Below, in pieces: positions 1 to 5,200 of a DNA stretch of 5,200 nucleotides (its first letter is position 1; every line of letters starts with the position of its first letter). The notes under the pieces were generated by a model, which saw only the letters and a list, made by a program, of their open reading frames with translations, was not told the origin of the DNA and searched no databases. The position numbers and the translations under genes are program-made. The DNA is from Nitrososphaeria archaeon (GTDB taxonomy: Archaea > Thermoproteota > Nitrososphaeria > Conexivisphaerales > UBA164): contig JARVJW010000094.1 of the NCBI GenBank assembly GCA_029775955.1, positions 1-5,200 of the forward strand, given 5' to 3'.

Positions 1-1005
1 AAGTGCTATCCACATTCCCAGTACCATGTTGATAAAATTAACAACTGCAAGTGTCATAGCGCCTTTGTTAAATCTCGATATTTCAAGTGAAATGGCATAA
101 AGAGAGGAAAACGCCACTTCATTAAAGAACCCTATCAATATCATTCCAATCAAAAGTAGTTGTTGATTTATCATTAAGGTAAATCCAATTCCCCCTATGA
201 CCACTGATAAAAAGAGAAACAACTCCTTGAATTTTATCCTATCATATGCCAGAGTTGCAATTCCACCCGGTATACTGGACAAAAGCAATACTGATGTGTA
301 AATGCCACTTGCACCTATGGAAGACCGGCTGATTATTTCAAAATATGATGGCAAAAGCGTTTCTGCAGCATAAAATGTTCCCCAAAAGCCTGAGAGCATT
401 AGGGCAAATAAAATAATTTTTCTGTCAATCTTAAAGCTAACACTGTTCTTTTCATTAAAAGATATATCTTTTACAGCAAAATAATCTATTATGCTGAACG
501 CACCCCCTATAATGCCCGCCAGCACAATTGCGTACCTCCAATACATTATGCCATATATAACTGACCAGAACAACCCAAGTGCTGCGCCAATGCTGAAAGC
601 TGCGTTATAAATCCCCATATAAAGCCCCACTCTATGCCTATTTAACATTGATAAAACATATCCCGCAGATGAAAAAAACATTGCCGCGCCAGCGCCTGCC
701 AGAACCCTGGAAACCAAAAGTTCATAAATATTCCAGCTTGCGGCAGATAGGTAACTTGAAGAAGAAAGTATAAGAAGACCAATTACGTAAATCTTTTGGG
801 GTCCTATTCTATGGGCTATTATTCCAGATGGAAGCTGAAAGGCAGCTGCACCGATCACAAAAGCCCAAGATATAAGCCCTAGCTGATATTTTGATAAACT
901 AAATGACATTCCGAATAAAAGATATGCTGGTGAAAGGAACACCCAGTACAAGCTATAAACTACCCTGCTTGAAATTATTGACAATGAAATAAAACTGTTT
1001 GACAA
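1..1005 (-). CDS. MFS transporter, C-terminus cut off by the window edge
   Basis: This is a membrane permease of the major facilitator superfamily; the substrate is unknown. The frame is open for 335 codons from a TTG at 1005 to position 1, with no stop, so roughly 50 to 80 C-terminal residues of a usual 380-420 residue protein are missing. About ten hydrophobic segments can be seen. The family signs are a motif-A-like loop after TM2 (residues 60-71, SGIIAHRIGPQK, with His65 where Asp is usual), a motif-B-like R100-x3-G-x-G in TM4, a Gly-rich TM5 (residues 131-146) and a second G-x-x-x-x-x-x-YDR loop near 247-256. An in-frame TAG lies directly before the TTG, so the gene cannot begin earlier without readthrough. 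The TTG start leaves a complete TM1 (about residues 14-34); the next ATG, residue 33, would destroy it. No Shine-Dalgarno sequence precedes it, which fits a leaderless archaeal message. It lies 38 bases after the ATPase gene on the same strand. The family call is firm; the role, such as sugar or drug transport, is not determinable. Confidence 0.85.
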   Translation of the reverse strand, partial: MSNSFISLSIISSRVVYSLYWVFLSPAYLLFGMSFSLSKYQLGLISWAFVIGAAAFQLPSGIIAHRIGPQKIYVIGLLILSSSSYLSAASWNIYELLVSRVLAGAGAAMFFSSAGYVLSMLNRHRVGLYMGIYNAAFSIGAALGLFWSVIYGIMYWRYAIVLAGIIGGAFSIIDYFAVKDISFNEKNSVSFKIDRKIILFALMLSGFWGTFYAAETLLPSYFEIISRSSIGASGIYTSVLLLSSIPGGIATLAYDRIKFKELFLFLSVVIGGIGFTLMINQQLLLIGMILIGFFNEVAFSSLYAISLEISRFNKGAMTLAVVNFINMVLGMWIAL

Positions 1006-1021
1006 CTACAGAGGCATCGTT

Positions 1022-1036
1022 TATTTAAAAATATAA
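1022..1036 (-). promoter_or_regulatory. Candidate archaeal TATA element before the MFS gene
   Basis: Read on the minus strand, the gap between the ATPase stop and the MFS start contains TTATATTTTTAAATA, which includes a good match to the archaeal TATA box (TTTAAATA at 1029-1022). Depending on which part of the AT run is used, its centre is about 20-28 bases upstream of the TTG at 1005. Initiation around 25-27 bases downstream would therefore give a leaderless or nearly leaderless transcript. The same T-rich run could also end transcription of the ABC operon, since archaeal termination often uses U-runs. The call rests on motif and position only. Confidence 0.45.
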
Positions 1037-1043
1037 CGCTTTC

Positions 1044-2051
1044 TTAAAGTTGCACTGTCTTAACTACTTTTCCGTCTTTAAACGCAAATGCCCTATTTAC
1101 CTTTACATAGACTTTCTTTCCGGGTTCAAAGGTCCTGTCTTGCCTGTCCCTTATTCTCACTGAATTGTCATTTACAGCTAGATATACTATTGTCTCTTCG
1201 CCTTGATATTCAACATACTTAACTGTGCCTTCAATTGCACCAGGTTCAGGGTTTTCAACTATTTCAGCATTTTCCGGCCTAAATCCAATCGAGTCATACC
1301 CATCCTTTATACTGAATACCACAGTGGGAACAACATTAAGCATCCCAATAAAAGTTGAAACAAAAACTGTTTTAGGGTTTTCATAAATTTCCCTTGGGCT
1401 TCCAACTTGATCTACCGCACCACCATTTAGGACCACTAGGTTATCTGCTATTGCCATAGCTTCAGACTGGTCATGTGTAACATGAAGAGCAGTTATGTTT
1501 AGCTGCCGCTGCAATGATTTTAAATAGCTTCTAAGCTCTATCCTGACCTTAGCGTCAAGATTTGAAAGCGGTTCGTCAAGCAGAAGGAGCTTTGGCTGTT
1601 TGATTACCGCCCTTGCCAGGGCAACCCTCTGCTGCTGACCTCCACTGAGCTGCCTTGGGTACTTGTTTATGTGTTCCTCTATGCCCATAACTTTAACAAT
1701 TTGCATTACCCTTTCCCTTATTTCTTCCTTCTTAAGTCCCTTTACTGTCAATGGCAGGGCTATGTTATCGTAAATTGTAAAGTGAGGGTAAAGGGCATAA
1801 TTTTGAAATACAAGCCCTATGTCTCTTTCCCAGGCAGGTTTATTTGTGATGTCTTTTCCCCCAAGTATTATTTTTCCGCTATCAGGGTAATCGAGCCCGG
1901 CAACTATTCTTAACATTGTGCTTTTTCCAGCACCAGATGGACCAAGAATCACGTTGTACGTTCCCTCTTCTATTCCTAGCCTTTCCACATCCAGGGCAAT
2001 AACCTTGCCATACTTTTTAGCAACTTTTTCAAGAACTAGTATCTCAGTCAA
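1044..2051 (-). CDS. ABC transporter ATP-binding protein, MalK/GlcV-like (CUT1 family)
   Basis: This is the cytoplasmic ATPase that powers the importer; it is expected to act as a homodimer on the fused permease. All nucleotide-binding motifs are intact: Walker A GPSGAGKST (37-45), Q-loop Gln83 in VFQNYALYP, signature LSGGQ (135-139), Walker B LLLLDEP (155-161), D-loop SNLDAK (163-168) and switch His193 in HVTHDQ. From about residue 240 a TOBE/OB-type regulatory domain follows, recognisable by GFRPE (256-260). At 335 residues it is shorter than typical MalK or GlcV (about 350-370), and the shortening falls between the ATPase domain and GFRPE. The start is TTG at 2051, whose last bases overlap the permease stop (TTGA). 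GGAGG stands 9 bases upstream, and the resulting N-terminus MTEILVLEKV is normal for the family. The overlap implies translational coupling. The ligand class is inferred from the family and the neighbours; sugars are likeliest, but other CUT1-like solutes such as glycerol phosphate are possible. Confidence 0.95.
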   Translation of the reverse strand: MTEILVLEKVAKKYGKVIALDVERLGIEEGTYNVILGPSGAGKSTMLRIVAGLDYPDSGKIILGGKDITNKPAWERDIGLVFQNYALYPHFTIYDNIALPLTVKGLKKEEIRERVMQIVKVMGIEEHINKYPRQLSGGQQQRVALARAVIKQPKLLLLDEPLSNLDAKVRIELRSYLKSLQRQLNITALHVTHDQSEAMAIADNLVVLNGGAVDQVGSPREIYENPKTVFVSTFIGMLNVVPTVVFSIKDGYDSIGFRPENAEIVENPEPGAIEGTVKYVEYQGEETIVYLAVNDNSVRIRDRQDRTFEPGKKVYVKVNRAFAFKDGKVVKTVQL

Positions 2052-3766
2052 CCCTTTGTGCCTCCAACCCTATACATGCGTTCAAGCCTGTCTCTCATTA
2101 CATAAAGTAAAATAACTGGGGGTATTAAGCTTATTATTGAAGCTGCAGCAAGGGTGCCATAATTTACTGATTCATGACCAAGTGTGGAACCTATAAATAT
2201 GGAATATGTCTGAGCCCCATATGGTGCAGCAAGGTTCATTGAAAATGGTGAATATGTTAGAACCAGTGGAAATATAAGAGCCCCCCAGGAAATCATGAAG
2301 GAGTAGAGCACAGCTATCATGATCCCGTCCATGCTCATTGGCATTATAACCTTGAAATAAGCCTTTACCAGATTCATGCCATCCACCTGCGCAGCTTCAT
2401 CTATATGCGCTGGAAAGTTCTTGTAGAAATTATAGCTTAACCATATGACAACAGGCAATACGAACACCGGATATGTAAATATAAGAGCCCACATTGTATT
2501 GATGAGCCCAAGTGCATTCATAATTTCATATAATGGTAACATGAATATGATTGAGGGCAACGTATAAATGAAAAGAACGTAAATAAGCAGCTTGTCGCCT
2601 CCAATGTTGTACCTTGACATTGCAAATGCCGCAGGAGTGCCAACAAACACAGTGATCAGGAGCACCCCTACAGCTACTATCAAGCTTGATAAAAGGAATG
2701 GAAGCCCCTTAAATATAGCCGATGCATAGTGAACCAATGACGGGGTGCTGGTCAATATTATTGGTGGTATGCTAAAAATCTGAGCACCAGGCTTTAGTGA
2801 TTCAAGGAAGACCCACACAAGCGGAAACATAAAAAATATTAGATAAATTGCACTTGCAAGCCATGTTGCAATTGATGGCATGGGCAAATTTGGGAATCTT
2901 GAGGCAAAGCTCTGCCACCTTGACGTATTACTTTTAGCCGGTTTATTTGCTGGGTTTCCCCTGAGGACCCTGACAAAGGCATATGACATTATCGTAGACA
3001 TAACACTCATTATTATTATCAGGACTGCTGCATAACCTATTATTCCTGTAAAGAACTGCTGATATGAATAATAAGCTAAATCTACATTTGACATGGGGGG
3101 CACTTCGCCCTGTGTAACAAAAATGGGGTCAAAGGTAAATGTGGCAAATATTATTGATAGAACCAGAGACATCAGGATATTGGGCAATATATAAGGCAGG
3201 TCAACCTGCATTAGCTTCCTTATGCCCCTCAATCCATCGACTTTGCTTGCTTCTTCTATTTCGTTAGGTATTGATTTCAAACCTGCAAATATAAAAAGTG
3301 CTGCCATTGGCAAGCTTTCCCATACATCCATTATAACTATCATCCAGATTGTCTTGAACCAGTTAAACCTTGCAAAATAGTAAACTGGGCCATAGAACGG
3401 ATTTAATACCAGTTCCCATGACACAGCAGCAGTTACAAATGGAATAAATGATGGCAATAGAACAAGCAAAAGCATTATTCTGCTGTTAGTCCTCTTTAGA
3501 AGAGCTGCAAGAGGAATGGCAAGGGCTATGTCAATAAATGGCACAGTTATCATGTAAAATATTGTATTTTTAAATACAAGACCAAAGTATGGATCAACCA
3601 GAATTGTATGGTAATTGAACCACCCAGTCCATACCAGCGCGCCAGTGAGAGTTTCCCTCTGAAAACTTAATATTACATTTCCTATAATTGGGTAAACCGT
3701 AAAAACCAAAAAATAAATAATGGCGGGCAGTGTTAAAATTCCTGCCCACTTTGTAATTGGTTTCAT
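2048..3766 (-). CDS. Fused ABC transporter permease (MalF-like plus MalG-like halves)
   Basis: This is the membrane channel of the importer, with both permease subunits in one 572-residue chain. The first half (about 1-270) has a TM1 near 6-35, later TM segments, and the ATPase-docking EAA loop EASKVDG at 172-178 followed by DLPYILP. It lacks the large periplasmic loop of E. coli MalF. A polar linker (about 270-297, rich in N, K, S, R and P) leads to the second half, with TM segments from about 300 and a canonical EAA loop EAAQVDG at 457-463 followed by FKVIMP. Standard MalF and MalG homologues are about 280-300 residues each, so this is a true head-to-tail fusion with no stop or frameshift between halves. 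I chose ATG 3766, which lies 5 bases after the binding-protein stop and opens with MKPITKWAGIL directly before TM1. An in-frame ATG at 3811 would add 15 residues and overlap the upstream gene by 40 bases. The stop overlaps the ATPase start by 4 bases. Function by family is secure; the ligand is unknown. Confidence 0.93.
   Translation of the reverse strand: MKPITKWAGILTLPAIIYFLVFTVYPIIGNVILSFQRETLTGALVWTGWFNYHTILVDPYFGLVFKNTIFYMITVPFIDIALAIPLAALLKRTNSRIMLLLVLLPSFIPFVTAAVSWELVLNPFYGPVYYFARFNWFKTIWMIVIMDVWESLPMAALFIFAGLKSIPNEIEEASKVDGLRGIRKLMQVDLPYILPNILMSLVLSIIFATFTFDPIFVTQGEVPPMSNVDLAYYSYQQFFTGIIGYAAVLIIIMSVMSTIMSYAFVRVLRGNPANKPAKSNTSRWQSFASRFPNLPMPSIATWLASAIYLIFFMFPLVWVFLESLKPGAQIFSIPPIILTSTPSLVHYASAIFKGLPFLLSSLIVAVGVLLITVFVGTPAAFAMSRYNIGGDKLLIYVLFIYTLPSIIFMLPLYEIMNALGLINTMWALIFTYPVFVLPVVIWLSYNFYKNFPAHIDEAAQVDGMNLVKAYFKVIMPMSMDGIMIAVLYSFMISWGALIFPLVLTYSPFSMNLAAPYGAQTYSIFIGSTLGHESVNYGTLAAASIISLIPPVILLYVMRDRLERMYRVGGTKG
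2061..2065 (-). promoter_or_regulatory. Shine-Dalgarno site for the ATPase gene
   Basis: GGAGG on the minus strand, inside the last codons of the permease gene, is followed by 9 bases and then the TTG start at 2051. It matches the conserved anti-Shine-Dalgarno end of 16S rRNA and is the main reason to accept a TTG start here. It is the clearest ribosome-binding site in the window; the permease and MFS starts have no comparable one. Confidence 0.7.
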
Positions 3767-3771
3767 TTTGG

Positions 3772-5199
3772 TCACAGCGTTATATGTTGAGATTGTATAT
3801 ATGACATCCATTCATTTGCTGCTTTTTGCAAATTCTGCTGGGCTAAAGCTGGTGTCGGATGTGATGAAGTCATGAAGCTGTAAACTTCGCTGTTAAAGTA
3901 TGGAATCAATGTTCCAGTCAGGGATCCTATAACTGGTATGGCTGCTGCTTCAAGCACTGGTACCTTAGAGGTTAATGCAAATGTATAAAACGGGCCTAGC
4001 CATGATAGATTTGCATTTTGTGAAGCCATCTGTATTCCAGTATATGTCCCTGGTACGTACCCAATTGATTCTATTCCCTTCTCATATTCAGCATTTGACA
4101 TTGCGAAAGCGATGAATTCAGCAGCTAGTTTTGGATTGGGCCCGTAGGGGTTTATGCCCAAGAATGTAGGTGAAAATCCAGTCATCTTCCCTGGTAACAG
4201 AGCTATTCCAAGATTGCCTGCTATTTTTGAAGTATTAGCTAGATAATCTGGAATGAAGCTTGTCCACATTATAAACATGGCATATTGACCAGTTTCCGGG
4301 AATTGTTCCTGTTGGTCATAACCTATTGCTTGAACAGAAAGCGATGGCTCGAACTTTATAAGTTGGTTCCACATCATCAGTGAATCAACGCCAGCTGTAG
4401 TGTTAAATGATGTTGTCCACTTTCCATTTATATTCATGAGTAGAGTATAGTAGCCGGGCGGCTCACTGACAAACCCTTGAACGTTGTCCTTAAGCCCATA
4501 GTATTCCAAGAGCGGCATCACCATGTCTATATCTGCGTGGTGAGAGCTATCTGGGAACAACAGGGCATATTGTGTTACATGAGAGCTGTTTATGAAGCTT
4601 GCAATATCGTATAGCTGTGTCCAGGTTGTAAGGTTTGTTGGGTTAAAGGCAAATCCATATTGTTTCTGAAACTCTGATGCAAGAGTTGTGTTTTCAAATA
4701 TGCTCTTCTGATATCCAAGGACATATCCAAATACGCTGTGTATCGGAACTCCTATTGTGCTGATTACTGTCCCATTAGGGGCATAATAATATCCTCCCTG
4801 CTGCATTTCGGCATAAATCATGTTTGAAAGGTTGATTTCGCTGCTGTAATCCTGAAGGTTTGCCAAGTACGGTGCGAGGTCAGGCGCTTGAGATGGATAG
4901 AACATTATAATTGCCGGCTGTGATGCCTTATCCTTTAAGGCTGTGGATGCAGTTGTGACCATGTCTGAAAATCCCACTCCTTCAATGTTTATAGTAACAT
5001 AAGGATGTGTTGCTTCAAAATCCTTCGCTACAACTGATAAATATTGCTGCGTTTCACTGCCACTGTCAACCATAATAGTCATTGACACTGGCTTCGGAAT
5101 TGTAGAAAGATAGTAATAATATCCTGCTCCTCCTGCTATAACTATTATAACAATCGCAATTACTGCCGCAGTGACCTTTCCTATAGAAGGCCTTTTTTT
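3772..5199 (-). CDS. Extracellular solute-binding protein of the ABC importer, 5' end outside the window
   Basis: This is the cell-surface receptor that captures the solute and delivers it to the permease; it belongs to the family 1 (maltose/oligosaccharide-type) binding proteins. A GTG at 5088 could be read as a start, but the frame stays open to the window edge and encodes KKRPSIGK, a hydrophobic stretch (VTAAVIAIVIIVIAGGAG) and a YYYYLS tail. That is an N-terminal signal or membrane anchor, so the true start is at least two codons beyond position 5200. 475 codons are visible, a normal length. Family features, numbered from the first visible codon, are an N-terminal lobe strand at 41-45 (TIMVD), TTWTQLYDIASF at 191-202, a GQYAMFIMWTSF stretch at 304-315, and the C-lobe pattern NPKLAAEFIAFAMSNAEYEKG (355-375) leading to GYVP at 380-383. 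There is no lipobox cysteine. The part after the anchor has no Arg or Cys and eight N-x-S/T sequons. The permease follows after 5 bases, making this the first visible gene of the operon. The ligand is unknown; a sugar is the default for the family. Confidence 0.9.
   Translation of the reverse strand, partial: KKRPSIGKVTAAVIAIVIIVIAGGAGYYYYLSTIPKPVSMTIMVDSGSETQQYLSVVAKDFEATHPYVTINIEGVGFSDMVTTASTALKDKASQPAIIMFYPSQAPDLAPYLANLQDYSSEINLSNMIYAEMQQGGYYYAPNGTVISTIGVPIHSVFGYVLGYQKSIFENTTLASEFQKQYGFAFNPTNLTTWTQLYDIASFINSSHVTQYALLFPDSSHHADIDMVMPLLEYYGLKDNVQGFVSEPPGYYTLLMNINGKWTTSFNTTAGVDSLMMWNQLIKFEPSLSVQAIGYDQQEQFPETGQYAMFIMWTSFIPDYLANTSKIAGNLGIALLPGKMTGFSPTFLGINPYGPNPKLAAEFIAFAMSNAEYEKGIESIGYVPGTYTGIQMASQNANLSWLGPFYTFALTSKVPVLEAAAIPVIGSLTGTLIPYFNSEVYSFMTSSHPTPALAQQNLQKAANEWMSYIQSQHITL
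5101..5199 (-). other. N-terminal membrane anchor or signal segment of the binding protein
   Basis: A basic patch (KKRPSIGK) is followed by about 18 uncharged hydrophobic residues and then YYYYLST, all in frame with the binding protein. This is the usual layout of a secreted archaeal binding protein. No cysteine follows the hydrophobic core, so lipid attachment at a lipobox is excluded within the visible part. The pilin-like class III signal known from Sulfolobus sugar-binding proteins fits poorly, because the Gly at residue 7 is followed by Lys and preceded by Ile rather than a charged residue. An uncleaved anchor or ordinary Sec signal seems likelier. Confidence 0.75.
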
Positions 5200-5200
5200 G

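Noticed and set aside
1..1005. MFS gene as a pseudogene because it has no ATG start
   Set aside because: The frame is open for 335 codons with intact family motifs and regularly spaced membrane segments, which argues for a working gene with a TTG start.
1003..1017. Amber (TAG) read as pyrrolysine in the MFS N-terminus
   Set aside because: Nothing else in the window hints at amber suppression, and a TTG start directly after the TAG already gives a complete TM1. Kept only as one option in a finding, not as a call.
1671..1913. Plus-strand open frame of 80 codons
   Set aside because: It lies wholly opposite the ATPase gene, whose motifs are intact in this stretch, and its translation shows no recognisable domain. 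It is a shadow frame.
1918..2115. Plus-strand open frame of 65 codons
   Set aside because: It lies opposite the start of the ATPase (including Walker A) and the end of the permease, with no start signal and no domain. It is a shadow frame.
3767..3811. Longer permease start at ATG 3811
   Set aside because: The 15 extra residues (MDVIYTISTYNAVTK) are an out-of-frame reading of the end of the binding-protein gene, would create a 40-base overlap, and have no Shine-Dalgarno sequence. ATG 3766 gives a normal N-terminus just before TM1. It cannot be fully excluded without homologues.
1..5200. CRISPR array, insertion sequence, tRNA or other RNA gene, or new defence-type system
   Set aside because: I saw no regularly spaced repeats, terminal inverted repeats, transposase motifs or tRNA-like folds, and nearly every base is in one of four transporter genes. 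By eye, small imperfect repeats could be missed.

Overview
The window reads almost entirely from the minus strand and holds a compact carbohydrate-type (CUT1/MalFGK-like) ABC importer operon followed by a major facilitator transporter. In transcription order (right to left) it contains an extracellular solute-binding protein whose 5' end lies outside the window (5199 to 3772), a single-chain permease that fuses a MalF-like and a MalG-like half (3766 to 2048), a MalK/GlcV-like ATPase (2051 to 1044), and, after a 38-base gap, an MFS permease that runs off the left edge (1005 to 1).

The organism is most likely an archaeon, and a thermoacidophile of the Thermoplasmata type is my best guess. The base composition is moderately AT-rich. 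ATA, AGG and AGA codons are common. The binding protein is held by an N-terminal hydrophobic segment with no lipobox cysteine. A TTTAAATA-type TATA element precedes the last gene. The exported part of the binding protein has no arginine, no cysteine and many N-glycosylation sequons. These are indirect signs; no rRNA or taxonomic marker is present.

The three ABC genes should work as one machine. The anchored binding protein captures a solute outside the cell, the fused permease alone supplies both halves of the membrane channel, and two copies of the ATPase dock on its two EAA loops. The ligand cannot be read from the sequence; a mono- or oligosaccharide is the default expectation for this family. 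Coupling is tight: 5 bases separate the binding protein from the preferred permease start, and the permease stop overlaps the ATPase start by 4 bases with a Shine-Dalgarno sequence in front. The MFS gene has its own candidate promoter, so it may be transcribed separately or with the operon. Its substrate is unknown.

There are no RNA genes, insertion sequences, CRISPR arrays or long non-coding stretches. The points most worth a second look are the fused permease, the arginine-free binding protein, the shortened regulatory domain of the ATPase and the odd start region of the MFS gene.
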